Shown here piece by piece: positions 17,231-25,079 of a DNA stretch of 64,000 nucleotides (position 1 is the stretch's first letter; the number at the start of each line of letters is the position of its first letter). The DNA comes from CALMEC01 sp963777565 (GTDB taxonomy: Bacteria > Actinomycetota > Thermoleophilia > Miltoncostaeales > Miltoncostaeaceae). The DNA is taken from contig CAVZQZ010000010.1 of assembly GCA_963777565.1 (NCBI GenBank), positions 62,001 to 126,000 of the forward strand. The letters are read 5' to 3'. The notes below the pieces were generated by a model. It had not been told where the DNA came from. It saw nothing but the letters and a program-made list of their open reading frames with translations, and searched no databases. A program made the position numbers and the translations under genes.

Positions 17231-17250
17231 CGGCCGACCGTCGGGCCCTG

Positions 17251-17421
17251 TCAGGCCAGCAGTCGCTCCCACGCGACGAGCGCCGCCGCCACGAGCGCGT
17301 CGTCATCGGGATCGAGTCCGGCTGCGCTCACCCATTCGGCCAGCGTCGGCCAGTCCACCTCGAACGGCTCGACGTCGGGATGCGCCTCCCGCAGCACCGT
17401 GGCGGCCCGCTCGGCGATCAC
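17251..17421 (-). CDS. IscX-like small acidic protein
   Basis: A 56-aa gene, easily overlooked. The reading frame starts with GTG that overlaps the stop of the upstream membrane protein gene (GTGA). It reads AHPDVEPFEVDWPTLAEW, then DPDDDALVAAALVAWERLL. This matches the IscX layout (hPDxxPxxVxxxxLxxW, DDD, then a helix with AxxxxW), a small acidic modulator of IscS-type cysteine desulfurase. IscX is best known from proteobacteria; the call rests on pattern similarity only, and no other Fe-S assembly gene is in the window. Confidence 0.6.
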   Translation of the reverse strand: MIAERAATVLREAHPDVEPFEVDWPTLAEWVSAAGLDPDDDALVAAALVAWERLLA

Positions 17422-17627
17422 CACAGGTTCACCGCCGCGGCCCCCGCGAGGATGAGGACCAGCGCCCCGTACCCGTAGTAGCCGAGCACCAGGATGAGGA
17501 CGGCGAGGGCGACCAGCATGACGACCAGCACGCTCCAGAACGCCCGCGGCAGGCCACCCGCACCGAGCGCCCAGCCGCGTTCGGGCGGCGCGCCGCGGCG
17601 GCGGGGCTTCTCCGTCTCGATCGTCAC
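17418..17627 (-). CDS. Small membrane protein
   Basis: A 69-aa protein: a basic N-terminus (EKPRRRG) and two hydrophobic helices in the C-terminal half (about 30-50 and 53-69). Function not recognised. GTG 17627 is chosen because a TAGGCT -10 box lies 7 bases upstream; the frame is open further but no better start is seen. Coupled to the IscX-like gene by a GTGA overlap. Confidence 0.6.
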   Translation of the reverse strand: MTIETEKPRRRGAPPERGWALGAGGLPRAFWSVLVVMLVALAVLILVLGYYGYGALVLILAGAAAVNLW

Positions 17628-17634
17628 CTGAATG

Positions 17635-17640
17635 AGCCTA
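17635..17640 (-). promoter_or_regulatory. -10 box of the small membrane protein/IscX-like pair
   Basis: TAGGCT on the minus strand, 7 bases before GTG 17627. Confidence 0.5.
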
Positions 17641-17726
17641 GCGGCGGCCCTCGACGGAATCGGCATCGCGCGGTCGGCGCGAACCGAACCCGAGGGCGTC
17701 ACGGGCTCCGGCGGTGGGGAGGTCGG

Positions 17727-17732
17727 TAGGCT
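17727..17732 (+). promoter_or_regulatory. Possible -10 box of the peroxiredoxin gene
   Basis: TAGGCT; a start near 17739 would leave a leader of about 25 bases containing GGGAGA (17751-17756), 7 bases before TTG 17764. Confidence 0.4.
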
Positions 17733-17763
17733 CTCGCGACGTCGCGACACGGGAGAACGACGC

Positions 17764-18231
17764 TTGGCCGTCGAAGTTGGTCACGAGGCACCGGACTTCA
17801 CCCTGAAGAACCCGGACAACGAGGACGTGACGCTCTCGTCCTTCCGCGGCGCCAAGAACGTGGTCGTGATGTTCTACCCGCTGGCCTTCAGCGGGGTGTG
17901 CACCCGCCAGTTCACGGAGCTCGGCGCCAACGAGCGACGTTACGGAGGCGCCGACGCGGTGGTCCTCGGGATCTCCGTCGACAGCCGCTTCGCGCAGGGG
18001 GCGTTCGCACGCTCGCTCGGGCTGGAGGCCACGACGCTGCTCGCCGACTTCGAGCCGAAGGGGGAGGTGGCGCGCCGCTACGGCGTCTACCTCGACGAGC
18101 GGGGCCACTCGACGCGTGCCTCCTTCGTGATCGACAAGGCGGGGATCGTGCGCCATGCTGAGGTCGTCCCAACACCCGAGACTCCCGACGAGGATGCCGT
18201 GCTCGCGGCCCTCGCGACCTGCAACCTGTGA
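17764..18231 (+). CDS. Peroxiredoxin, AhpE/BCP type
   Basis: A 155-aa thioredoxin-fold peroxidase that reduces hydroperoxides. The active site is FYPLAFSGVCTRQF: Pro39, Ser43 (for Thr) and peroxidatic Cys46, as in the AhpE subgroup. Only one further Cys occurs, at the C-terminus (ATCNL), so the resolving thiol may be external or C-terminal. TTG 17764 gives the usual AhpE N-terminus (VGHEAPDFTLKN) and follows a GGGAGA ribosome site. The metallothionein gene begins 4 bases after the stop. Confidence 0.88.
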   Translation: MAVEVGHEAPDFTLKNPDNEDVTLSSFRGAKNVVVMFYPLAFSGVCTRQFTELGANERRYGGADAVVLGISVDSRFAQGAFARSLGLEATTLLADFEPKGEVARRYGVYLDERGHSTRASFVIDKAGIVRHAEVVPTPETPDEDAVLAALATCNL

Positions 18232-18235
18232 GGAG

Positions 18236-18382
18236 ATGAACGTGGCTGTCTGTGCCCACACCGTCTGCACCTGCGAGGCCGCGGAAGGGAGCGACTACTG
18301 CTCGGCGTTCTGCGAGACCTACGCCGACGCCCCCGAATGCCATTGCCACCACGGGGAGTGCGCCGCACCGCACCACCACTGA
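18236..18382 (+). CDS. Bacterial metallothionein (SmtA/BmtA-like)
   Basis: A 48-aa protein with 8 cysteines (6, 11, 13, 22, 26, 35, 37, 42) and 7 histidines, no aromatic core beyond one Phe and two Tyr. The spacing CAHTVCTC, YCSAFC and CHCHHGEC corresponds to the three metal-binding blocks of bacterial metallothioneins (CxCxxCxC, YCSxxC, CxCxHxxC). It should bind zinc, cadmium or copper in a thiolate/imidazole cluster in the cytoplasm. The GAGGAG ribosome site overlaps the peroxiredoxin stop, so the two are co-translated: metal buffering tied to peroxide defence. The ending APHHH is unusual. Confidence 0.82.
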   Translation: MNVAVCAHTVCTCEAAEGSDYCSAFCETYADAPECHCHHGECAAPHHH

Positions 18383-18391
18383 CGTCGGCGA

Positions 18392-18413
18392 GGGCGCTCA
18401 TGCGCGAGCGCCC
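18392..18413. terminator. Bidirectional hairpin between metallothionein and rlmN
   Basis: GGGCGCTC (18392-18399) and GAGCGCCC (18406-18413) form a perfect 8-bp stem around ATGCGC, with partial extension outward (CGGCG/CGCCG). It lies between convergent genes. No T tract, as is common for terminators in very GC-rich genomes. Confidence 0.55.
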
Positions 18414-18424
18414 GCCGAGCGATC

Positions 18425-19459
18425 TCAGGCGTCGGCGGGCTCGGGTGAGGTGGTGCTCATGCCCCGGAGAGCCAGCTGTCCGCACGCGGCGTCGATGTCG
18501 GCGCCGCGTGAGCGGCGCACGGACGGGATGACCCCGGCCTGCTCGAGCGCCGTGATGAACGACTCGCGACGGGTCGAGGAGCTCCCGCGGTGGGGCCCCT
18601 CGGTGGGGTTGTACTGGATGAGGTTCACATGGAAGCGGCCGTCGCGGACGAGCGTCGCGAGACGGCGCGCGTCGGCGGTGGAGTCGTTCACGCCGTCGAG
18701 CAGCAGGTACTCGATGAAGACCCGGCGGCCCGTGGTGTCGCAGTACCGGCGGCACGCGGCCAGCAGGTTGGCGATCGGCCACCGGTTGTTGATCGGCATC
18801 AGCTCCGAACGGGTGTCGTCGTCCGCCGCGTGAAGCGACACGGCCAAGCGAACCGGGAGCGGATGACGCGTCAGCTCGGCGATCCCCGGCACCCAGCCGG
18901 CCGTGGAGATCGCGACCTTGCGCGGTGACAGCCCCAGAGCGGCCGGGTCGCAGATGTGCCGGCAGGCCTCGAGCACTCCGGCGAGGTTCTGGAGGGGCTC
19001 GCCCATCCCCATGAAGACCACATTCGAGACGTGAGCGGCATCCCGCTCGGCCGCGGTGGCGGCGAGCGACACCTGGTCCACGATCTCCTCGTCCGTGAGA
19101 TTGCGCCCCGCACCCAGCCGCGCCGTCGCGCAGAACCTGCACCCCAGCCCGCAACCCACCTGGCTCGACACGCACACCGTCCGGCGCCCGCGCGCATGCG
19201 CGATCGACACGGTCTCGATCAGTGCGCCGTCGCCCGCCCGGAGTGCCCACTTCACGGTCCCGTCGCGCGAGGCGGCGGTCGCCTCCGGCACCACGGCCCA
19301 CAGATCGAGCGACTCGCCGGCGAGCTCGCGGAGCGCCCTCGGCCAGCTGGTCACGCCGTCCCAGTCCAACGCGCCGCGCCGCTTCGCTTCCGCCGCCTGC
19401 CGGGCCCGGTAGGCCGGTTCGCCGAGTTCCGACAGAAATGTCTCAAGTTGGCCGTTCAC
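18425..19459 (-). CDS. rlmN: 23S rRNA (adenine-2503-C2)/tRNA methyltransferase RlmN
   Basis: A 344-aa radical-SAM enzyme. The iron-sulfur cluster motif is CGLGCRFC (C103, C107, C110), followed by NVVFMGMGEPLQN and the second catalytic cysteine near residue 326 (GADIDAACGQLA). It methylates A2503 of 23S rRNA and A37 of some tRNAs. GTG start overlaps the upstream gene stop (GTGA); last gene of a five-gene minus-strand run that begins with two MFS transporters. Confidence 0.93.
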   Translation of the reverse strand: MNGQLETFLSELGEPAYRARQAAEAKRRGALDWDGVTSWPRALRELAGESLDLWAVVPEATAASRDGTVKWALRAGDGALIETVSIAHARGRRTVCVSSQVGCGLGCRFCATARLGAGRNLTDEEIVDQVSLAATAAERDAAHVSNVVFMGMGEPLQNLAGVLEACRHICDPAALGLSPRKVAISTAGWVPGIAELTRHPLPVRLAVSLHAADDDTRSELMPINNRWPIANLLAACRRYCDTTGRRVFIEYLLLDGVNDSTADARRLATLVRDGRFHVNLIQYNPTEGPHRGSSSTRRESFITALEQAGVIPSVRRSRGADIDAACGQLALRGMSTTSPEPADA

Positions 19460-20589
19460 GGTCCCACCGACGGTAGCGCCTTTGGGCTCGCGACGAAGGT
19501 CGTCCACGACGGCTTCTCGACTCCGTCGAGCCGGATGAGGCCGGACGGGCGCTCCGGCGTGTCCTGGAGGCTGAACCAGACGCCGAGGCGTATCCGGGGG
19601 ACCGCAGCCAGCCGGTCGAGCGCTTGCGTGAGGTAGGTCGCCTGATCGGCCTCGCTCAGTCCGCCGGGAGGCGTCGAGTAGCCGAACTGGGTCACCATGA
19701 CCGGGACGCCGGGCGCGACGCGGTCGATGTCCTGGACGAGCCGCGGCAGGGTTGCGAACGACGGGACCGCCGCCGACGGCGCGTTGGGCGCGGTGCCCGG
19801 GGCGAGGTGAATCGCAGCCGCGTCCATCGGCGGGGCGTCCGCGACGAGCGCCTGGATGAAGTCGGTCACGGAGACTCCGCCCGCAGGGGGTGCGCTGGTC
19901 TCCACTGGCGCGAGGCTCAGTCCGACCACAAGCGACCGTGAGGAGACCGCCTTCACCTCGGTCCAGGCCCGGCGCAGCAGATCGGCGTATCGCGCGGGCG
20001 ACGCGGCCGCGATCTGCGCACCGGCTCCCTCCCACTGCGGCATCAACGTGGGCGGGTTGTTTGGCTCGTTCCACGGCTCGAATAGCCGCACACGCGCGTG
20101 GGCGCCTCCGGAGTACCGCGTCGCGAAGGCCCGGACGAACGCCGAGTACGCCTCGCCGTCAGGACTCCACTCGGGGCCTTTGTCGTCGTTCGCCCAGCCT
20201 GGGGTTCGCGAAAACACCACGATCGGCTCGATTCCGCGTGCCGAGAGCCCGTCGATGATCGCGTCGTAGCGCGACCACGAGTAGGCGGGGTCGCTCGGAT
20301 CGCGCGGCGCGGCGGGACGGTTCGCAGCGATCTCCACCCAATAGACGTCGACCCGCGTGAACCGGACCCCGCTTGCCGCGATCCGGTCGATGCGGCCCGC
20401 GATGAGCTCGGGCGAGACGATCGGCAGCTGATCGTCCTGCACGGAGACCGTGAGCGCTCGGGCCGGGAACGGGCTGCCGGTGGCGGCGGCCCCGCCATCG
20501 TCGCCGGGGCCGATCGCGACCAGGGCGATCATCACGCCGAGCGCAATGAGCGCGCCGATCCCCGTCAGGAGCGGGACGAGCCGTTTCAC
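19456..20589 (-). CDS. Exported glycoside hydrolase-like (beta/alpha)8 protein with Gln at the nucleophile position
   Basis: A 377-aa protein with an N-terminal signal anchor (about 1-28) and a TIM-barrel domain of the GH39/GH5 clan A type. WNEPN (E175, acid/base) is intact, but the strand that normally carries the nucleophile as T/S-E-F-G reads VTQFGYST, with Gln301 in place of Glu. HL at 261-262 and VWFSLQD near 337-343 fit the fold. It may bind sugar without hydrolysing it, or act through another residue. A paralogue is encoded at 49838. Coupled by overlaps to both neighbours. Confidence 0.7.
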   Translation of the reverse strand: MKRLVPLLTGIGALIALGVMIALVAIGPGDDGGAAATGSPFPARALTVSVQDDQLPIVSPELIAGRIDRIAASGVRFTRVDVYWVEIAANRPAAPRDPSDPAYSWSRYDAIIDGLSARGIEPIVVFSRTPGWANDDKGPEWSPDGEAYSAFVRAFATRYSGGAHARVRLFEPWNEPNNPPTLMPQWEGAGAQIAAASPARYADLLRRAWTEVKAVSSRSLVVGLSLAPVETSAPPAGGVSVTDFIQALVADAPPMDAAAIHLAPGTAPNAPSAAVPSFATLPRLVQDIDRVAPGVPVMVTQFGYSTPPGGLSEADQATYLTQALDRLAAVPRIRLGVWFSLQDTPERPSGLIRLDGVEKPSWTTFVASPKALPSVGP

Positions 20590-21596
20590 AGGAGCGCCTC
20601 CGCGATCCGGTGGAGCTCGTCCGGGATGTCCCCGCCCGGCTGGATCGCCAGCTCGGTCACGCCGTCACGCTCCATGTCCGCGATGCGCGCGGTGAGCTCC
20701 TCGGCGGTGCCGCAGAATCCGAACCGCCGCAGGTTGTCGGCGCTCACCACGGCGCGGTCCTGCGGCAGCTCCACCTCGGTGAGATGCCCGCGATGGAGCT
20801 CCTGGTGCCGCCGTTCCGCGGGCAGCGCGGCCCCGACGTCGCGAATGTAGGCCTCGGCCTGGGCCCGCAGCGGCGGGTCGAGCCCGTCGAGTCGCCACGG
20901 CTGCTCGCAGAACGCGTGGAAGGCAACGGCGACGACTGGTCCAACGGCGGCGGCGAGCCGCGGGCTGTCGAGCGGCTCACCCGGCTCGGCGACCGCCCCA
21001 ACTGCGTGCACCACGAGCGGGAGCTCCGGGCCGACGCCCTCGCGCACGAGCCCCAGCCCACCGGGGTAGAAGACGCCGGTCATGGCCCCGTCGGCGAGCC
21101 GGCGCGCGAGCGCCTGCGCCCGCGGCCCGCGGCAGGAGACGTAGATCGGCACGTCGGCGCCGCCCTCGGCGCCGCGCACCGGCATCTGGCGCACGGGCCT
21201 GCCGCCCTCCACATGCGGAGTCTCGTCCCCGGTGAGGAGCGCACGAAGGTCCCTCACCTCGCGTTCGACGTCGGACAGCGGCACCGAGCCGAGGCCGAGG
21301 GTGAAGCGGCCGGTGAAGCCGGCCCCAACCGTCGCGACCACCCGGCCGGGCGCCAGGGCCGCCAGCGAACGCAACCCGGCGGCCGTTGCGACCGGGGTTC
21401 GCAGACGTGGCACCACGACGCCGATCCCGAGCCCGATCCGGCGCGTCCGGTCCGCCGCGCGGGCCAGGGTCACGAACGGATCGTGGTAAAGCAGCGGCGA
21501 GTCGTAGCACCATGCCCGCGCGAACCCGAGTCGCTCGGCCAGCGCGATGTGGTCCGGCGTGTCCCGGACCGGGGCGAAGAACACCGAGAGCTTCAC
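20586..21596 (-). CDS. LLM-class F420/flavin-dependent oxidoreductase
   Basis: A 336-aa TIM-barrel protein of the luciferase-like monooxygenase family: KLSVFFAPV strand 1, GFARAWCYDSPLL, RIGLGIGVVVPRLRTP, VATVGAGFTGRFTLG and PIYVSCRGPRAQALARRLADG. Similarity is closest to F420-dependent oxidoreductases common in actinobacteria, but F420 versus FMN use cannot be decided by eye. GTG start overlaps the MFS gene stop (GTGA), and its own stop overlaps the glycosidase-like gene start (ATGA). Substrate unknown. Confidence 0.8.
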   Translation of the reverse strand: MKLSVFFAPVRDTPDHIALAERLGFARAWCYDSPLLYHDPFVTLARAADRTRRIGLGIGVVVPRLRTPVATAAGLRSLAALAPGRVVATVGAGFTGRFTLGLGSVPLSDVEREVRDLRALLTGDETPHVEGGRPVRQMPVRGAEGGADVPIYVSCRGPRAQALARRLADGAMTGVFYPGGLGLVREGVGPELPLVVHAVGAVAEPGEPLDSPRLAAAVGPVVAVAFHAFCEQPWRLDGLDPPLRAQAEAYIRDVGAALPAERRHQELHRGHLTEVELPQDRAVVSADNLRRFGFCGTAEELTARIADMERDGVTELAIQPGGDIPDELHRIAEALL

Positions 21597-22801
21597 GCGG
21601 CCTGGACTTCCACGCCGATGGGCGGTGGCTCCCTGTAGACGATGACCTCGCGGAAGTTGCGGCGGCCGACGACGAGCACGAACGACGCGATCAGCCCAGC
21701 GACCGCGGAGAACACCGCCATGGTCGCCGTCAGTCCGATCGCACGGGAGAGGTACCCGAGAGCCACGCTCGGCACCGTACCTGCGTAGCAGCACATGAAG
21801 AGCGCCGAGACGAGCTTTCCCCGTTCGTGCATCGGCACGACGCAGCTGCAGATCGTCGTGCCGCCCTGGAGGATCAGCCCGTTGGTGAAGCCGATCACGG
21901 CGGCGGCGAGGATCACTAGCGCGGCGGTCCCCGCGACCGACGCGCCGACCACGAGGAGCGACCCGATCGTGGACGCGACGACCCCGGTGATGACCGCGCG
22001 CCGCGGCTCCATCCGCCGGAATACGAGCGCGGTGAGGCCACCGGTCGCGAGGATGAGGAATCCGACGAGCCCGACGATCGCGAGGTTCCGCACGCCGAGC
22101 GTTTCAACCATGTAGAGCGGAACGAGCGACAGGAGCGTCGCGTCGAGGTAGCTCATGAGAAACCCGGCCGGCGCGATGAAGGTGGCGAAGGCCCGGAACT
22201 GTCCGGCGGGAACGCCGACCCTGACCTTGAGGCCCCGGCCGCTGCGGCGCTTGAGCGTCTCCGGAGCCGCCACGATCGCGAGGATCCCGACGACCATGAG
22301 CACAGCGTGCCACTGGAAGGGCCGGTGGATCGGGTCGGAGCCGTACTGGGCGAGGAGCCCGGCGAGTCCCGGGCCGAGGCCGAATCCGAGACGAAAGCCC
22401 ACCCCGGCGAGCAGCGCGGCCGCCTCGCGCTTCTCGGGCCGGGCGCCGTCGACGACGAACGCCGCGCCGACGCCGAGGAACATGCCGATGGCGAGCCCCT
22501 GCAGGAAGCGCCCGGTGAACAGCATCGGCACCGAGGTGGTGAATGCGAAGAGGAGCGAGGCGGCGGTGATCGTCGCCATCGCGGGGAGGATGAGCCGCTT
22601 GCGTCCCAGCCAGTCGCTCAGGTTCCCGGCGAGCAGCATGGTCGGGACGACGGTGGCGGTGTACGTGGCGAACAGGAGGGTGATCGTCCCGGCGGAGAGG
22701 TTGAACTGGTCGCGGTAGAGCGGGAACAGCGGCGTGACGATGCTCGTGCCCATCGTGAAGACGACCATCCCGAGGAACGCCAGCCAGGATCCCCGGGTCA
22801 T
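21593..22801 (-). CDS. MFS transporter (12-helix)
   Basis: A 402-aa major facilitator with twelve predicted helices. NLSDWLGRKRLI is the loop 2-3 signature (GxLaDrxGrk) and GRFLQGLAIGMFLG the helix 4-5 region. Likely a proton-driven efflux pump; substrate unknown. Start overlaps the stop of the next MFS gene upstream (ATGA), so the two pumps are co-translated. Confidence 0.85.
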   Translation of the reverse strand: MTRGSWLAFLGMVVFTMGTSIVTPLFPLYRDQFNLSAGTITLLFATYTATVVPTMLLAGNLSDWLGRKRLILPAMATITAASLLFAFTTSVPMLFTGRFLQGLAIGMFLGVGAAFVVDGARPEKREAAALLAGVGFRLGFGLGPGLAGLLAQYGSDPIHRPFQWHAVLMVVGILAIVAAPETLKRRSGRGLKVRVGVPAGQFRAFATFIAPAGFLMSYLDATLLSLVPLYMVETLGVRNLAIVGLVGFLILATGGLTALVFRRMEPRRAVITGVVASTIGSLLVVGASVAGTAALVILAAAVIGFTNGLILQGGTTICSCVVPMHERGKLVSALFMCCYAGTVPSVALGYLSRAIGLTATMAVFSAVAGLIASFVLVVGRRNFREVIVYREPPPIGVEVQAA

Positions 22802-24267
22802 GTCCGCACCCCGGTGCCGAGACCGGCGATCCGCGGCAGGCGCACGGCAGCGAACGCGGCGACGGCGAGGAACCCGACCGCCGCGAACAGGGCGTTGCGG
22901 AAGCCGCTGGTCACCAACTCGCGCACGGCGGAGATGGCGCGCTCCGTGCTGCGCTCCCCGCCGGGGGGGATCGCCGTGTGCATGATCGCGCCCAGGACTG
23001 CGGTCCCGAGGGCCCCGCCGGTGTAGCGGCTGATGTTCGGCAGCGACGAGGCGACACCGAGCTGGTCCTTGGGAACCTCGCTGATGGCGCTGGTGGTGAC
23101 CGGCGACGAGGCCATCGCGAGACCGATGCCGAACAGCACGATCCCGGGCGCGATCACCGCGTAGGACTCGGTCCCCGCCGCGAGCGCCACCTCGAGCGCG
23201 CCGATGGCGGAGATCACGTAGCCGGTCGTCGCCATCCAGGCGGGTCCGGTTCGAGCGAAGGCCCGCCCGGCCAGCGGCGCGACGACGATGAATGACAGGG
23301 CGATCGGCGAGATCGCGAGCCCGAGAGCGATCGGGCCGAACCCGAGCACCCGCGCCATGTAGAAGGGCAGGAGGATCAGGACGCCGAAGAGGGCGGCCGC
23401 GGACGCCCAGGCGGCGAGGTTCGACGCCCGCACCGATCGCAGTCGCAGCAGGGCGAGGTTGAGCAGCGGGTCCGCGACCCGGCGCTCGCGAAGGACGAAC
23501 AGCCAGATGCCGATCGCGCCCACCGCGAGGCATCCGATCGTCGCCGGCGAGGCGAAGCCCGAGCCCTCGCCCCGTGAGACGCCGAGGAGAAGGCCCAGGA
23601 GGCCGATGCCGCCGAGGGCGGCTCCCGCGAGGTCGAACGAGCGCGGTCCGGCCCGCCCGCGCAGCTCCGGCAGCACGATGAGGGCCCCGACGAGGACGAA
23701 CGCGCCGACGATGGGCGTGAACCAGAAGACGCTTCGCCAGCCGAAGACGGCGAGCAGGGCGCCTGCCGTGTTGAGCGCGAAGATCGGGGCGATGCTGATG
23801 ACGGCGGAGAGGATTCCGAGGGCCTGGCCGCGTTCCCGCGGCGCGAACAGCTCGCCGATGTAGCTCACGGCGGTCGGCGCCATCGCGCACGCGCCGGCGG
23901 CCTGCACGACGCGGAAGGCGATGAGCGACGAGGCGCTCCACGCCGTGGCGCAGAGGATGGAGCCGACGATCAGGATGATGACGCCGGTCACGAAGACGCG
24001 TCGCCGGCCGTACAGGTCGCCGGCCCGGCCCGCGACGGGCAGGAGGGTCGCCTGGGTGACGAAGAAGGCGGTGACGACCCATGCGATGCCGGCGAGATCG
24101 ACGCCGAGATCCTGTGCCATGGAGGGCATCGCGATGTTGACGATGCTGATGTTCATGACCGAGAGCCACATGCCGCTTGCCACGACGACGAGCGCGAACC
24201 AGCGCCGGCGCGGGTGCGTGGCGAGGCGGGCCCGCATCTCCCGGGCGTTGGTGGCGGCCTGCGCCAT
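22798..24267 (-). CDS. MFS transporter, DHA2/EmrB family (14-helix)
   Basis: A 489-aa drug:proton antiporter-type transporter. Fourteen helices, the GRAGDLYGRRRVFVTG loop 2-3 motif and AISIAPIFALNTAGALLAVFGWRSVFWFTPIVG (motif C region) fit DHA2 pumps. ATG 24267 lies 10 bases from a TACACT -10 box; an in-frame GTG at 24270 lies 7 bases from it and is an equally good start. First gene of the minus operon to rlmN. Confidence 0.85.
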   Translation of the reverse strand: MAQAATNAREMRARLATHPRRRWFALVVVASGMWLSVMNISIVNIAMPSMAQDLGVDLAGIAWVVTAFFVTQATLLPVAGRAGDLYGRRRVFVTGVIILIVGSILCATAWSASSLIAFRVVQAAGACAMAPTAVSYIGELFAPRERGQALGILSAVISIAPIFALNTAGALLAVFGWRSVFWFTPIVGAFVLVGALIVLPELRGRAGPRSFDLAGAALGGIGLLGLLLGVSRGEGSGFASPATIGCLAVGAIGIWLFVLRERRVADPLLNLALLRLRSVRASNLAAWASAAALFGVLILLPFYMARVLGFGPIALGLAISPIALSFIVVAPLAGRAFARTGPAWMATTGYVISAIGALEVALAAGTESYAVIAPGIVLFGIGLAMASSPVTTSAISEVPKDQLGVASSLPNISRYTGGALGTAVLGAIMHTAIPPGGERSTERAISAVRELVTSGFRNALFAAVGFLAVAAFAAVRLPRIAGLGTGVRT

Positions 24268-24277
24268 CACGCGAAGG

Positions 24278-24283
24278 AGTGTA
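24278..24283 (-). promoter_or_regulatory. -10 box of the MFS-LLM-rlmN operon
   Basis: TACACT on the minus strand, 7 bases from GTG 24270 and 10 from ATG 24267. The repeats at 24289-24300 and 24354-24371 lie upstream of it. Confidence 0.5.
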
Positions 24284-24288
24284 GGGAC

Positions 24289-24300
24289 GGTGCCAGGCAC
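24289..24300. repeat. GGTGCCAGGCAC copy 1
   Basis: A near-palindromic 12-mer in the divergent region between the MFS operon and the membrane gene at 24442; an identical copy lies 51 bases on. The first ten bases recur at 48732 just before another gene start. Confidence 0.45.
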
Positions 24301-24339
24301 GGAGCCGGAACGCGGCTCGTGGTGCGGACGGCGCGGCGC

Positions 24340-24351
24340 GGTGCCAGGCAC
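24340..24351. repeat. GGTGCCAGGCAC copy 2
   Basis: Identical to 24289-24300. Could be a dispersed repeat or a pair of protein-binding sites. Confidence 0.45.
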
Positions 24352-24353
24352 GC

Positions 24354-24371
24354 TTAACACGGCCTTAACAC
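24354..24371. promoter_or_regulatory. Tandem TTAACAC half-sites, 11-base period
   Basis: TTAACAC at 24354-24360 and again at 24365-24371, separated by GGCC. Two identical 7-mers with a 4-base spacer form the typical site of OmpR/PhoB-type regulators. It stands out as AT-rich in a GC-rich intergenic region between two divergent genes. Confidence 0.45.
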
Positions 24372-24425
24372 GGCGAAGGGCCGCGGGGGACATTTGGCCG
24401 GCGGCAGTGGTCGGGGCGCCCCCAG

Positions 24426-24431
24426 TACGCT
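24426..24431 (+). promoter_or_regulatory. -10 box of the membrane gene at 24442
   Basis: TACGCT, 10 bases before ATG 24442. Confidence 0.45.
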
Positions 24432-24441
24432 CCCTTGTGGG

Positions 24442-25017
24442 ATGAGCGTGAACCGCGGACAGGAAAAGCTCTGGCGCTACACGTCGCTCGTGCGGCTCTG
24501 GTCCTGGGCGCTCATCGGCGTGGGGGCCGCCATGCTCGTCGTGGGCGCAGCCGTCCAGGCGGGCTCGGAGCACGGACTGTCCGCCGAATGGGTGGGGGTC
24601 GCGCTCGGGGTGAGCGGCATCACCGGCGTGCTCTTCTACCCCCTGCTGCGGATGTGGCTCCGAAAGACCGCCCCGTCCGAGTACCTGCCGCGGGCGAAGC
24701 GGCTCGGCGGCCCCCGGCGACTCGAAGCCGGGCCGTCGGACTGGCGCCGCTGGGGGTTTGTGACCACGGCGTTCCTGTTCGTCGGCAGCGCCGCCATGCT
24801 GGCCTTCCTCGTCGGCGTGCTACGCGACAGCGGGCCCGACGGCATCGCCGAGGGCGTCGTCGTCGGTCTCGTCGGGGCGTGGGGGGTTGTCACGCTCGGC
24901 GACGCCCGGAGCATCGAACGCACCGAGCAGCAGGAGGGACGCCGGTACTTCGCGACGGGCAACCGGCCGACCGCCGCGGGCAACCGGCTGGTGTGGGTCC
25001 CCGCCGACGAGGCCTGA
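24442..25017 (+). CDS. Membrane protein of unknown function
   Basis: A 191-aa protein with four predicted helices in two pairs (about 14-36, 44-66, then 100-122 and 127-147) and basic loops. The C-terminal 40 residues are hydrophilic (ERTEQQEGRRYFATGNRP). No family recognised. Divergent from the MFS operon and upstream of the trxB promoter, with which it shares no overlap. Confidence 0.65.
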   Translation: MSVNRGQEKLWRYTSLVRLWSWALIGVGAAMLVVGAAVQAGSEHGLSAEWVGVALGVSGITGVLFYPLLRMWLRKTAPSEYLPRAKRLGGPRRLEAGPSDWRRWGFVTTAFLFVGSAAMLAFLVGVLRDSGPDGIAEGVVVGLVGAWGVVTLGDARSIERTEQQEGRRYFATGNRPTAAGNRLVWVPADEA

Positions 25018-25073
25018 CCGCAACGTCCCTCAGCGCCGGCACTGATCACGAACGGCGCCACCCACGCCGATGC

Positions 25074-25079
25074 TAGGAT
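25074..25079 (+). promoter_or_regulatory. -10 box of the trx operon
   Basis: TAGGAT, 6 bases before the ATG of a 14-codon ORF (25086) and 43 before trxB. Its last two bases are part of the ATACCC-N4-GGGTAT inverted repeat. Confidence 0.55.

Noticed and set aside
16866..17306. Arg-rich minus-strand frame overlapping lipB
   Set aside because: Antisense shadow of lipB; the real minus-strand genes here are the IscX-like and small membrane proteins at 17251-17627.
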